From: Chloroflexota bacterium
GTDB lineage: Bacteria; Chloroflexota; Dormibacteria; Dormibacterales; Dormibacteraceae
DNA length: 64,000 nt
Direction of reading: 5' to 3'
Assembly: GCA_005882135.1 (NCBI GenBank)
Contig: VBDR01000030.1
Coordinates: 1-64,000, forward strand
Within the stretch, counting starts at the first letter, position 1, and every line of letters begins with the position of its first letter. Below the pieces are notes generated by a model. That model did not search any database. It had not been told where the DNA came from and saw only the letters and a program-made list of their open reading frames with translations. This document shows positions 54,081 to 62,405 of the stretch, in pieces. A program made the translations under genes and the position numbers.

Positions 54081-55117
54081 CGATGCGCAAGCGCCTGCTT
54101 GGCCAAACCGGCGTCCTCGTGTCCGAGTTCGCGCTGGGGACGATGACCTTCGGGCAGGAAGCCGATGAGTCGGCTGCGGGCGCGGTGCTGGATCACTATG
54201 TGGAAAGCGGCGGCAACCTGATCGACACCGCCGATGTGTACCCACCGGTTGGCCCGCGCGGCGCGTCCGAGGAGATCATCGGGCGGTGGCTCGACCGCCA
54301 ACCCGGCCGGCGCGACTCCATCATCCTGGCGACCAAGTGCCGCGGCAGGATGGATGACTCCGGCAACTCCGAGGGCCTTTCCCGACGCTGGATCATTCGC
54401 GCTTGCGAGGGGAGTCTCCGGCGCCTGAAAACCGACTACATCGATCTGTACCAGGCGCATCAATGGGACCCCGCGACGCCGATCGAGGAGACGCTTGCCG
54501 CCTTCGATTCGCTGGTCCGGGCCGGCAAAGTTCGGTACATCGGCGTGTCGAACTTCACCGGATGGCAGCTCGAGCGCACGGTGCTGACGGCGCAAAACCT
54601 CGGCCTGTCCGTGCCTGTCTCGCTGCAGCCGCAGTACAACATGCTGGCTCGGGAGATCGAATGGGAGCTCGTCCCGGTGTGCCTGGAACACAGGCTCAGC
54701 ATCGTGCCCTGGGGTCCCTTGGGCCAGGGCTGGCTTTCCGGCAAGTACCGTCGCGACGCCGCCCCGACCGGACCAACCCGGCTGGGAGAGGATCCCAACC
54801 GAGGTTTGGAGGCGTACTCGCGCCGCAACATCGAGCGCACCTGGCGGATCGTGGACGCGGTGCAGGCGGTGGCGTCCGAACTTGGCGTGCCTCCGGCGCG
54901 GGTCGCCCTGCGCTGGCTGGCCGACCGGCCCGGGGTCGCCGCCCCGCTGCTTGGCGCCCGGAACGCCGAACAGCTCCGGGACAACCTCCTGGCGGCCGAC
55001 CTCACCCTTGACGAACGCCAACGGTCCGAGCTGGACGACGTCAGCGCACCGATGACTCCCGACTACCCGTACAGGCTGCTCGCGGAAGGCACGGCCGAAC
55101 GGCGCCGGCTGCTCTAG
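54077..55117 (+). CDS. Aldo/keto reductase
   Basis: A 346-residue NADPH-dependent reductase. The catalytic tetrad is visible as Asp and Tyr in NLIDTADVYPP, Lys in ILATKCRGRMD and His in DLYQAHQWDP; VRYIGVSNFTGWQLE is typical. It is of the YajO/IolS-like group rather than the short AKR5 group. The start overlaps the isomerase stop, so oxidoreductase, isomerase and reductase form one transcription unit for sugar interconversion. Confidence 0.92.
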   Translation: MTMRKRLLGQTGVLVSEFALGTMTFGQEADESAAGAVLDHYVESGGNLIDTADVYPPVGPRGASEEIIGRWLDRQPGRRDSIILATKCRGRMDDSGNSEGLSRRWIIRACEGSLRRLKTDYIDLYQAHQWDPATPIEETLAAFDSLVRAGKVRYIGVSNFTGWQLERTVLTAQNLGLSVPVSLQPQYNMLAREIEWELVPVCLEHRLSIVPWGPLGQGWLSGKYRRDAAPTGPTRLGEDPNRGLEAYSRRNIERTWRIVDAVQAVASELGVPPARVALRWLADRPGVAAPLLGARNAEQLRDNLLAADLTLDERQRSELDDVSAPMTPDYPYRLLAEGTAERRRLL

Positions 55118-55162
55118 CGGCCTCGCCCCAGGCCCTCCGCGAGTTCAGATCGATCGGCTCAG

Positions 55163-55191
55163 TTGACATCGAGCCGCCGCGGTTCGATATT
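55163..55191 (+). promoter_or_regulatory. Candidate sigma-70 promoter of the sugar importer
   Basis: TTGACA (55163-55168) and GATATT (55186-55191) are exactly 17 bases apart. The spacer holds a near-palindrome, CGAGCCGC-CGCGGTTCG (55170-55186), a plausible operator. The predicted start site lies just before the structured leader. Confidence 0.55.
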
Positions 55192-55199
55192 GCTTGGTG

Positions 55200-55272
55200 G
55201 AGTAAACGCGATCCCGCGCCGGCGCGCTCTCGCCCCGGGTCCGCTCTCGAGGGCCCGGGAAGAAGGCGGGGG
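55200..55272 (+). ncRNA. Candidate structured leader RNA, copy 2
   Basis: It shares GAGTAA, GCCGGCGC-R-CTCTCGCCCCG and CGGGAAGAAGGC with the leader at 3884. Here the inner hairpin is longer (CCCGGG...CCCGGG) and the outer stem uses CCC with GGG instead of CCTG with CAGG, so pairing is kept while sequence changes. The last shared block ends 35 bases before the receptor start. Confidence 0.5.
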
Positions 55273-55302
55273 GTCCAAGGTCGTAGTGACGGAGGAAGCG
55301 CC

Positions 55303-56655
55303 ATGGCACTAGTACCTGGACGAGGGGTTCAGGCGTTGATTCTCTCGTTCCTCTTGGTCGCCGCGTGCAGCACCGGCGGCGGGACGTCGTCCGCACCACC
55401 GCTTGCCGGGTGCAATTCGGGCACGAAAATAGCCCTCTTCTGGACTTCGCACACGCCGCCCGATACCGACAGTGAGAAGAACATCGTCGATGCCTTCAAC
55501 AAGCAAAGCAACACCACCTGCGTGAAGATGGTCGCGGTACCCGGCTCGGAAACCGACATCGCCAAGCTCACGACGGCGGTGCGCGGCGGCACGGGTCCGG
55601 ACGTCTACGAGCTCGACCGGTTCACCGTCGCCGAGCGGGCGGCCGCCGGCGTGCTCGAGGACCTCACTCCGTACGGCGCCGCCAACATGAGCGGCAATTA
55701 CCTCGACTTTGCCTGGAAGGAGGCGCTGTTCAAGGGCAAGCCCTATGCGCTTCCTGACGACACCGACGCACGCGTGCTCTATTACAACAAGGACCTGCTT
55801 CAGGCGGCCGGTGTGACCGACCTGAGCGCGCTCGACATGTCGAAAGGCGCGCCGACCATCGACACGATTCGGGGCATGGCCAACAAGGTCAACAAGAAGG
55901 TAAACGGCAAGTACACCGTGGTCGGCTTCGCACCGAGGCTCAACCAGGGGTGGCACTACACATGGGGATTCGCGTACGGAGGCAGCTTCTTCGACGCGGC
56001 TTCTTGCAAGGTCACGCCTGACGACCCCAAGATCGTGCAGGCCTTCAAGGACATGTTCTATGACTGGTCCGCGGCCCTTGGAGTCAGCGACCTCCAGACA
56101 TTCGAGAGCACATACGCCCCGGACACGCCCCCGCTACCGACCGAGCAAGACGCCTTCTTGACCGGGCATCTCGGTTTCGTCATCAGCGGCGACTGGGTTC
56201 TGGCCTGGCTCCAGAAGTACGCCCCGAACCTGCACTATGGAATCACTTACATTCCGGTGCCGCACCAGGGCGACCAGCCCGCGACCTGGGCGGGCGGCTG
56301 GTCAGTCGTCATCCCCAAAGGCGCCAAGAACGGGTCGGGAGGCTTCGAGTTCATGAAGTACTTCGCCGGCGAGCCGGGCCAGAGGACTTACGCGAAGGAA
56401 ACGACGCACATGCCGACCCTCAAGAGCCTGCTCACCGACAGCACCCTTTTCCCGGGCGACCACAAGCTTTTCGTAGCTATGCTGCCCGTCGCCCACAGCC
56501 GGCCGGCGCTCCCGGTCGGAGCTCTCTACTGGGACCAGCTCACGATTGCGCAGAGCGCGGCCGAGCATCACAGCAAAGACCCTGCGACTGCGCTGAAAGA
56601 GGCCGCGACAGCGGTCAACGCCAAGCTGCAGCAGTACTGTCCGCTTGCCACGTGA
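55303..56655 (+). CDS. Sugar ABC transporter substrate-binding lipoprotein (family 1)
   Basis: A 450-residue extracellular sugar receptor. The signal peptide ends in LVAAC with Cys22 lipidated, followed by a Gly/Ser linker. GGTGPDVYELDRFTVAERAA and PATWAGGWSVVIPKGAKN match the SBP_bac_1 family (MalE/UgpB group). GGAGGAAG upstream of the ATG is a good ribosome binding site. It leads a receptor-permease-permease operon. Neighbouring mannosidase and sugar enzymes suggest an oligosaccharide ligand, which is an inference. Confidence 0.93.
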   Translation: MALVPGRGVQALILSFLLVAACSTGGGTSSAPPLAGCNSGTKIALFWTSHTPPDTDSEKNIVDAFNKQSNTTCVKMVAVPGSETDIAKLTTAVRGGTGPDVYELDRFTVAERAAAGVLEDLTPYGAANMSGNYLDFAWKEALFKGKPYALPDDTDARVLYYNKDLLQAAGVTDLSALDMSKGAPTIDTIRGMANKVNKKVNGKYTVVGFAPRLNQGWHYTWGFAYGGSFFDAASCKVTPDDPKIVQAFKDMFYDWSAALGVSDLQTFESTYAPDTPPLPTEQDAFLTGHLGFVISGDWVLAWLQKYAPNLHYGITYIPVPHQGDQPATWAGGWSVVIPKGAKNGSGGFEFMKYFAGEPGQRTYAKETTHMPTLKSLLTDSTLFPGDHKLFVAMLPVAHSRPALPVGALYWDQLTIAQSAAEHHSKDPATALKEAATAVNAKLQQYCPLAT

Positions 56656-56680
56656 AATAACGTTCGGGCCTAGATCCAAC

Positions 56681-56707
56681 GAGGAGCGGCGGTGATCGCC
56701 GCTCCTC
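56681..56707 (+). promoter_or_regulatory. Hairpin with the permease start codon in its loop
   Basis: GAGGAGCGGCG (56681-56691) pairs perfectly with CGCCGCTCCTC (56697-56707). The five-base loop GTGAT holds the GTG start codon of the next gene, and the 5' arm holds the GAGGAG ribosome binding site. This 11-bp stem would block initiation unless melted, for example by a factor or by ribosomes arriving from upstream. Confidence 0.7.
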
Positions 56708-57627
56708 GTCTCCGCCGCCTGACTGTCGATGAGAGGCGGAGCCTGCGGACGGCGCTGCCTTTCATCGCGCCCTGGATCGTCGGTTTCATCGCGTTCACCC
56801 TCTACCCGATCTTCTACAGCCTCTATCTGAGCTTCACCCGCTACTCCGGGTTCGGAGATGCAACACCGGTGGGGTTTGAGAACTACACGCACATGGCGTC
56901 CGACCCTTTGTTCTGGCAGGCACTTGGCAACACGTTCTACTACACAGCCCTGGCCGTCCCCGTGGGGGTGGTCGTGGCGATCGCCCTGGCGATGATGATG
57001 AACCAGAACGTTCGCGAGGTCGCCTTCTATCGGGCGGCGTTCTATCTGCCGTCGATCCTCCCCCTGTTCGCCTTGACGTTCATCTTCATCGTCCTCCTCA
57101 ACCCAGGCTTCGGGCTGGTGGACTACGTGCTCGAGCTGGTGGGATTGCCGGCGGTCAACTGGTTGGGCGACGCCCATTGGACGAAGATCTCGATCGTGCT
57201 CCTGGCACAGCTGGGCGCCGGCGGTCCCGCCCTTATCTTTCTTGCGTCGCTGCGCGCGGTCCCCAGCGAGCTCTACGAGGCAGCAAAGCTGGAGGGAGCG
57301 GGCCCGATTCGCAGCTTCTACAAGATCACCCTGCCCCTGATCACGCCGGTCATCCTCTTTGACATCATCTACGGGACCATCCTCGGCATTCAGATCTTCA
57401 CGCCGGCCTTCGTGCTGACCGGCGGTACAAGTGGTGGCGGCGCCTATACCACCGGCCCGGAGAACTCGCTTCTCTTCTACGTCTTTTATCTCTACAAGAC
57501 CGCCTTCCAGTACAGCGACATGGGCTTCGCGTCGGCGATGGCGTGGGTGCTCTTTGTGATCAGCGTCGTGCTCGCGGCGGGCATCATGCGCTGGTCCAAG
57601 GGCTGGGTTCACTACGAGAGTGGCTGA
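56692..57627 (+). CDS. Sugar ABC transporter permease (MalF/UgpA type)
   Basis: A 311-residue membrane subunit. TALPFIAPWIVGFIAFTLYP is the first helix and YEAAKLEGAGPIRSFYKITL is the EAA loop that docks on the ATPase. The family-1 sugar importer pattern is clear. The GTG start codon lies in a strong hairpin loop, so expression is probably held below that of the receptor. The stop overlaps the next permease (TGATG). Confidence 0.93.
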   Translation: MIAAPRLRRLTVDERRSLRTALPFIAPWIVGFIAFTLYPIFYSLYLSFTRYSGFGDATPVGFENYTHMASDPLFWQALGNTFYYTALAVPVGVVVAIALAMMMNQNVREVAFYRAAFYLPSILPLFALTFIFIVLLNPGFGLVDYVLELVGLPAVNWLGDAHWTKISIVLLAQLGAGGPALIFLASLRAVPSELYEAAKLEGAGPIRSFYKITLPLITPVILFDIIYGTILGIQIFTPAFVLTGGTSGGGAYTTGPENSLLFYVFYLYKTAFQYSDMGFASAMAWVLFVISVVLAAGIMRWSKGWVHYESG

Positions 57628-58526
57628 TGACAGTCGCCCGTGAGGTAGCCGAACCCCCGGCGCTGACCGTGGCCCGCCGGCCTGCCCCGGCGCCGCGACC
57701 CGAGTTCCGAATTCCGCGCACGCTGATGGTCCGCCTCGGCCTGATCATCGCCAGCCTGCTCTTCATGCTGCCCTTCTACTGGATGGCCAACTCAGCCCTC
57801 AAGGACATCCACGAGCTGTCCAGCATTCCACCCACCCTGTACCCGCACGTTCCCGCTTTCGACAATTTTGTGCGGGCCGTCACCTACATTCCCTTCGGCA
57901 CGTTTCTCCGCAACTCGGTTGTGCTAACGGCCGGCGTCACGATCGGGTCGGCGATCTCCAACCCTTTGATCGCATACGGTTTTTCGCGCATCAAATGGCC
58001 CGGGCGTGACTTTGTCTTCGGGATTGTCATGGCATCGATATTCCTTCCGTTCCCGGTGCTGATCGTCGCGCTGTTCGACATCTTTGCGAAGTTGCAGTGG
58101 GTAGACACATTCCTGCCGATCATCGTGCCCGCCTTCTTCGGGAATCCCTTCTTCATTTTCTTGATGAGGCAGTTCTTCCTCGGACTGCCGATGGAAATCT
58201 CGGAGCAGGCTCGGATCGACGGCGCCAACGAGTTCCAGGTCTTTCTCTTCATCATCCTGCCGTTGGCCAAGCCGGCCGTGGCCGTCGTGATCATCTTTGC
58301 GGCGGTCCAGGCTTGGGGCGAGTTCCTGACGCCGCTGCTGTTCCTGCAGGACGAGACGAAATACCCGCTGTCAATCGGTCTGCAGTTCTATCGCCAGTCG
58401 CACGACGTCGCCTACAACCTGCTGATGGCGGCCTCGACCTTGATCGTCCTCCCGATCGTCGCGCTGTTCATCGCCTTCCAGCGCTTTTTTATCGAGGGAG
58501 TCACCGCCGGCAGCGTCAAGGGATAG
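57627..58526 (+). CDS. Sugar ABC transporter permease (MalG/UgpE type)
   Basis: A 299-residue partner permease. A Pro/Ala-rich N-terminus is followed by LIIASLLFMLPFYWMANSAL and five further helices; ISEQARIDGANEFQVFLFII is the EAA loop and the chain ends with FFIEGVTAGSVKG, the typical MalG-type tail. ATG at 57627 overlaps the preceding stop. Three bases after its end lies the stop of the convergent ATPase gene. Confidence 0.94.
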   Translation: MTVAREVAEPPALTVARRPAPAPRPEFRIPRTLMVRLGLIIASLLFMLPFYWMANSALKDIHELSSIPPTLYPHVPAFDNFVRAVTYIPFGTFLRNSVVLTAGVTIGSAISNPLIAYGFSRIKWPGRDFVFGIVMASIFLPFPVLIVALFDIFAKLQWVDTFLPIIVPAFFGNPFFIFLMRQFFLGLPMEISEQARIDGANEFQVFLFIILPLAKPAVAVVIIFAAVQAWGEFLTPLLFLQDETKYPLSIGLQFYRQSHDVAYNLLMAASTLIVLPIVALFIAFQRFFIEGVTAGSVKG

Positions 58527-58528
58527 CG

Positions 58529-59587
58529 CTACACCACCGCCTGGCCGCTCCGGCCGTCGAACAGGTGAATGCGCTCCGGGTCGAGGCCCAGGCGCAGCCG
58601 CTCGCCGCGCCCTACCTTCACGTGCGAATCGATACGGGCGACTACCGGGTTGTCGCCGACGGCGCCAACGACGAACTGGTCCCGGCCGAGAATCTCGACC
58701 GTGTCCACGTCGAGCTCGAGCGTGGGCTCGCCGGGCGCCGCGTTTTCATGCAGCGCTTCAGCTCGGATCCCCAGCACCCCCTCGTCCACGCCGGGTGCCC
58801 ACGGCAGCTCGATCTCCAGCGCCGACCCCGTCGCGATTCTGCCTGCCACTGCCACCGGTATGAAGCTCATCGCCGGAGTACCGATGAAACCGGCGACGAA
58901 GAGGTTCGCGGGATGGTCGTAAACATGCCGAGGAGGCCCGACCTGCTGCAGCACCCCATCCTTCATGACGGCAATTCGATCCCCCATCGTCATCGCCTCG
59001 AGCTGGTCGTGCGTGACATAAAGGAAGGTCGCGCGAAGCAGCCGATGGATCTTCCGGAGCTCGGCGCGCATGTGCTCACGGAGCTTGGCGTCCAGGCTGG
59101 AGAGCGGCTCGTCGAAAAGGAACAGCTGCGGATCCCTGACGATTGCCCGGGCCAGCGCTACTCGCTGCTGCTGGCCGCCGGACAGCTGGCGAGGCAGGCG
59201 GTTCAGCAGGGACCCGAGGCCGACCAGGTCTGCCGCCCGGCTCACGCGCGGCGCGATGTCGGCCAGGTCGAGTCCCTGCATGCGCATGCCGAACGCGATG
59301 TTGTCGAACACCGACATGTGCGGATAGAGCGCGTAGGTCTGAAACACCATCGCCACGTCGCGATTGCGCGGGGGCACGTGGTTGACCACCGTCTCCCCGA
59401 TTCTGATGACCCCCTCGGTCACATCCTCGAGCCCGGCGAGCAGCCGGAGGACGGTCGACTTTCCGCAGCCTGACGGGCCCAGGACGACCATGAACTCGCC
59501 GTCCTTGACGTCCAGGCACAGGTCGTTGACGGCGGTTTCGCCGCCCGGAAATCGCTTGGTGACGTGTTCATAGCCGGCAGAAGCCAT
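58529..59587 (-). CDS. Sugar ABC transporter ATPase (MsmK/UgpC/MalK type)
   Basis: A 352-residue ATPase. Walker A is GPSGCGKST, the signature [14 protein letters not shown] and Walker [13 protein letters not shown]; the C-terminal regulatory TOBE domain ([13 protein letters not shown]) follows. The start motif [20 protein letters not shown] is normal. It is encoded on the opposite strand from the receptor and permeases, so it is regulated separately and may energise several sugar importers, as MsiK and MsmK do in other bacteria. Confidence 0.93.
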   Translation of the reverse strand: MASAGYEHVTKRFPGGETAVNDLCLDVKDGEFMVVLGPSGCGKSTVLRLLAGLEDVTEGVIRIGETVVNHVPPRNRDVAMVFQTYALYPHMSVFDNIAFGMRMQGLDLADIAPRVSRAADLVGLGSLLNRLPRQLSGGQQQRVALARAIVRDPQLFLFDEPLSSLDAKLREHMRAELRKIHRLLRATFLYVTHDQLEAMTMGDRIAVMKDGVLQQVGPPRHVYDHPANLFVAGFIGTPAMSFIPVAVAGRIATGSALEIELPWAPGVDEGVLGIRAEALHENAAPGEPTLELDVDTVEILGRDQFVVGAVGDNPVVARIDSHVKVGRGERLRLGLDPERIHLFDGRSGQAVV

Positions 59588-59671
59588 CCAGGAGCTACTT
59601 GATCGGAATAGTGTCCGCCACTTCGGATTTCAAATGGTTGCAAGGCAGGTGATCCTAAACTGGCTCTACTG

Positions 59672-60250
59672 ATGGCGGAACCCGCCGCACAAACTGCCTT
59701 CGCGGAAGAGGCGTTGACACATCTAGACACGTTGTACAGGGGGGCTCTCCGGCTCACCCACGACCCCGATCAGGCCCAGGACCTCGTCCAGGAGGCTTAC
59801 CTGCGCGCGCTCCGCTACCAGCACAGCTACCAGGCGGGGACGAACATGAAGGCCTGGCTGTTCGCCATCATGCGCAACCTCTTCTGGGACCGCTTCAAGG
59901 GTGTGCGGAAAGAGGACGTCAGCCTGGACGACGTGGGCGAGTTCGTCCTGTACGACAAGCTGCGCGACGAGGGTGCGCGGCCCGAGTCAGACGTGCTGGA
60001 CAAGATCGCCGCCTCCGAGGTGGTCGCGGCGGTCGACACGCTGCCCCCGCTCCATCGCGAGGTGGTGCTCCTGGTGGACGTGGAAGGCTTTTCCTACAAG
60101 GACGCCGCCGAGACGCTTGGCGTTCCCATAGGCACCGTGATGTCGCGGCTTCACAGGGCCCGCCAGCAGTTACAAAAATCCCTCTATGACTACGCCGTCG
60201 AATCGGGTATCGTGCGGCCCAGCGGCATGAGGCAGGTGCCACAGCAATGA
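59672..60250 (+). CDS. ECF sigma factor, SigR/SigE-like
   Basis: A 192-residue group 4 sigma factor. Region 2 includes DQAQDLVQEAYLRALR and NMKAWLFAIMRNLFWDRFK; region 4 includes LPPLHREVVLLVDVEGFSY and GTVMSRLHRARQQLQKSL. The sequence resembles the SigR branch that answers thiol-oxidative stress. It overlaps its anti-sigma gene by four bases. The 84-base gap upstream separates it from the divergent ATPase; no clear autoregulatory promoter was found. Confidence 0.92.
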   Translation: MAEPAAQTAFAEEALTHLDTLYRGALRLTHDPDQAQDLVQEAYLRALRYQHSYQAGTNMKAWLFAIMRNLFWDRFKGVRKEDVSLDDVGEFVLYDKLRDEGARPESDVLDKIAASEVVAAVDTLPPLHREVVLLVDVEGFSYKDAAETLGVPIGTVMSRLHRARQQLQKSLYDYAVESGIVRPSGMRQVPQQ

Positions 60251-60465
60251 GATGCGAAGAGTGTTCTGACAAGCTCGACCGGTTCGTTGACCGGGAGCTG
60301 AGCGATACGGAGGCCCTGCAGGTCCAGCTCCACCTCGAGGGCTGCCCAGAGTGCATGGATCACTACGACTTCGAGTCGCACTTGAAGCGCCTGGTCAAGC
60401 ACTCGTGCGAGTGCGACAAAGCGCCCGAGGCCTTCCGAGAGAAGCTGCGCCAGATCCTCAGCTGA
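60247..60465 (+). CDS. Zinc-binding anti-sigma factor, RsrA-like
   Basis: A 72-residue ZAS-type anti-sigma factor. The HxxxCxxC site is His29, Cys33 and Cys36, with Cys3 and Cys6 near the start and Cys54 and Cys56 later. The stretch LHLEGCPEC and the following DHYDFESHLKRLVKHSCEC closely parallel RsrA, which releases SigR when its cysteines form a disulfide. Two cysteines at the start in place of one is a difference. It overlaps the sigma gene, so the pair is made together. Confidence 0.9.
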   Translation: MRCEECSDKLDRFVDRELSDTEALQVQLHLEGCPECMDHYDFESHLKRLVKHSCECDKAPEAFREKLRQILS

Positions 60466-60466
60466 A

Positions 60467-60521
60467 TCCACCTCCCCGCTTGCCGGGGAGGTCGCCCGGC
60501 GACGCCGGGCGGGTGGGGGCG
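60467..60521 (+). repeat. Family A palindromic repeat containing the thiE start
   Basis: ACCTCCCC-GCTTGC-CGGGGAGGT, then CGCCCGGC-GAC-GCCGGGCG, then GGTGGGGGC. The first hairpin matches the copy in rpmC. Both possible thiE start codons, TTG at 60480 and GTG at 60513, lie inside it. Confidence 0.82.
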
Positions 60522-61136
60522 AGCGCCCTGCAGTCAGCGCGCCTCTACATCATCACCCCGGACGCGTCACCTGAGCGCGTCGTCGCGGTCGCCACGGCGG
60601 CGGCTCGCGGTGGGGCGGACCTGATCCAGCTTCGCCACAAGTCGCTGCCGCGCGGGGAGCTCCTGGAGCTGGCCCGCGAGCTGCGCCGGGTGGTTGGCGG
60701 CGCGCTGTTCATCGTCAACGACCATGTCGACATCGCGCTCCTGAGCGGCGCCGACGGCGTGCATCTCGGACCGGACGACCTGAGCATCGCGTCGGCGCGC
60801 CGGGTCGCCGGCGACCGCCTCCTCATCGGCGCTTCGGCGTCCACCGTGGACGCGGCGCGCAGCGCGACCGATGCCGGCGCCGACTACATCGGGTGCGGCC
60901 CGGCGTTCGCAACGTCGATCAAGAGCCAAAAGCAGGTCATCGGCCCAGAGGGCGTGGCCGCGGTCGTCAACGCGCTCCCATCGGTGCCGGTGTTTGCGAT
61001 CGGCGGCATCGACGAGTCCAACCTCGGCGATCTGACCGCGATTGGCGTCCGGCGCGCATGCGTCATCCGCGCCGTCGCCGACGCCGCCGACCCCGAGGCG
61101 GCCACGCGCCGCCTGCGTGCCATGCTCACCGCATGA
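60513..61136 (+). CDS. thiE: Thiamine-phosphate synthase
   Basis: A 207-residue TIM-barrel enzyme that joins hydroxymethylpyrimidine diphosphate and thiazole phosphate. LIQLRHKSLPRGELLELAR, FIVNDHVDIALLSGADGVHLG and the phosphate-binding GCGPAFATSIKSQK region identify it. The core begins ARLYIITPDAS; the only starts before it, GTG at 60513 and TTG at 60480, are in the family A repeat. No TPP riboswitch is seen upstream. The end overlaps thiL by four bases. Confidence 0.92.
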   Translation: MGASALQSARLYIITPDASPERVVAVATAAARGGADLIQLRHKSLPRGELLELARELRRVVGGALFIVNDHVDIALLSGADGVHLGPDDLSIASARRVAGDRLLIGASASTVDAARSATDAGADYIGCGPAFATSIKSQKQVIGPEGVAAVVNALPSVPVFAIGGIDESNLGDLTAIGVRRACVIRAVADAADPEAATRRLRAMLTA

Positions 61137-61999
61137 GCGTGCGGGGCGTGGGCGAGCTGGGCCTGCTCGAGCGGATCAAGCCGTACCTGGCCGCGGGCGC
61201 AGGCGGCGACGACGCCGCGGTCATCGCCGACGCGACCGGATTTGTCGTCGCCAGCACCGACATGTTCGTCGAGGGCGTTCATTTCGACCTGGGCTGGATG
61301 AGTGCCGAGGACGCCGGTTGGCGGTCGCTGGCACTGGCCCTTGGCGACCTGGCTGCGAAGGGCGCCGAGCCGTTGTGGGCGCTCGCCGCGGTCGCCATCC
61401 CCGAGCAGTGGCCCGTCGATCACCTGACCGGCCTATATGCGGGGATGGCCGTCCTGGCTCGGCGTTTCCAGCTCGCGATCGCGGGCGGCGACATGAGCTC
61501 GATCGAAGGCCCCGCGGTCGTGTCGCTGACTGTGGTCGGGCACACGAACACGATGCCGTTGGCGCGGGCGCAGGCCGAGGCAGGTTGGTCGGTGGGCGTC
61601 ACCGGCGCGCTGGGTGCGGCCGCGGTGGCCTTGCGGGACCGCCGGGTCCACCGTCCTGTGCCTCTAATCGAGGAGGGCCGCCGCCTCAACGAGCTGGCCC
61701 TGTGCTCCGGCGACATCTCGGACGGGTTGGTGCGGGAGATGGAGAAGTTCGCGGCGATGGCGGGGGTCGGCTGCGTGCTGTGGGGCGAAGACGTCCCCCG
61801 CGCGACGGGAGCCTCGATGCAGGATGCGCTGACCAGCGGCGAGGAGGCTGAGCTCGTGTGCGCCGGTCCCGACGAGCTCGTCAAGAAGGCGGGACTCCAG
61901 GTCGTGGGAACACTGACCGACGACGGCGTCGTGCGGGTGGTTGACGCCCGGGACGCGCCGATCAAGCTGGCCGCCAGCGGCTACGACCACTTTGCCTGA
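61133..61999 (+). CDS. thiL: Thiamine-monophosphate kinase
   Basis: A 288-residue kinase of the PurM/ThiL fold that makes thiamine diphosphate. It begins GVGELGLLERIKPYL and carries GGDDAAVIADATGFVVASTDM, LALALGDLAAKGAEPLWAL and the metal-site GDISDGLVREMEKFA. ATG at 61133 overlaps the thiE stop, and its own end overlaps tsaE. Order thiE-thiL-tsaE links thiamine salvage to the tRNA modification block. Confidence 0.94.
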   Translation: MSVRGVGELGLLERIKPYLAAGAGGDDAAVIADATGFVVASTDMFVEGVHFDLGWMSAEDAGWRSLALALGDLAAKGAEPLWALAAVAIPEQWPVDHLTGLYAGMAVLARRFQLAIAGGDMSSIEGPAVVSLTVVGHTNTMPLARAQAEAGWSVGVTGALGAAAVALRDRRVHRPVPLIEEGRRLNELALCSGDISDGLVREMEKFAAMAGVGCVLWGEDVPRATGASMQDALTSGEEAELVCAGPDELVKKAGLQVVGTLTDDGVVRVVDARDAPIKLAASGYDHFA

Positions 62000-62405
62000 C
62001 GTCACGACGAACACCCCCGCGGAGACCGAGGAGATCGGCCGCCGTCTCGGTGAGCGGCTCCGCCCGGGTGACGTGGTCCTGCTGACCGGCGAGCTCGGCG
62101 CCGGCAAGACCACACTCGTCCGCGGCGTGGCGCAAGGCATAGGCTCGAAGGCGCCGGTCGCGAGCCCGACCTTCCAGCTCGTTCGTGTGTATCCGGGGCG
62201 CGTGCAGCTGGCTCACGTGGACCTCTATCGGATCGAGAACAGCGCGGAGCTACGCGACCTGGGCCTGGAAGAGCTGGTGCAGCAGGGCGCGGTCGTCGTC
62301 GAGTGGGGCGAGCGCCTTGCCGTCGACTCAGCCGCGCTGATCGAGATCGATCACCTCGGCGGCGACCGCCGCCTGATCCGGACGAAACGTGATCTTAGTC
62401 ATTGA
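61992..62405 (+). CDS. tsaE: tRNA t6A synthesis ATPase TsaE
   Basis: A 137-residue ATPase needed for the threonylcarbamoyl-adenosine modification of tRNA. Walker A is TGELGAGKTTLVRGVAQ; ASPTFQLVRVYPG and HVDLYRIE and the WGERL motif match the family. TTG at 61992, eight bases inside thiL, is the start that gives the usual length. The end overlaps tsaB by 17 bases. Confidence 0.94.
   Translation: MPDVTTNTPAETEEIGRRLGERLRPGDVVLLTGELGAGKTTLVRGVAQGIGSKAPVASPTFQLVRVYPGRVQLAHVDLYRIENSAELRDLGLEELVQQGAVVVEWGERLAVDSAALIEIDHLGGDRRLIRTKRDLSH

Noticed and set aside
59588..59671. SigR-type autoregulated promoter before the sigma gene
   Set aside because: A GGAAT box is present at 59605, but no GTT box lies at the expected 18-19 base spacing.
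60466..60530. TPP riboswitch upstream of thiE
   Set aside because: Neither the CTGAGA nor the ACCTGAT-type boxes of the TPP aptamer are present; the spacer is a palindromic repeat.
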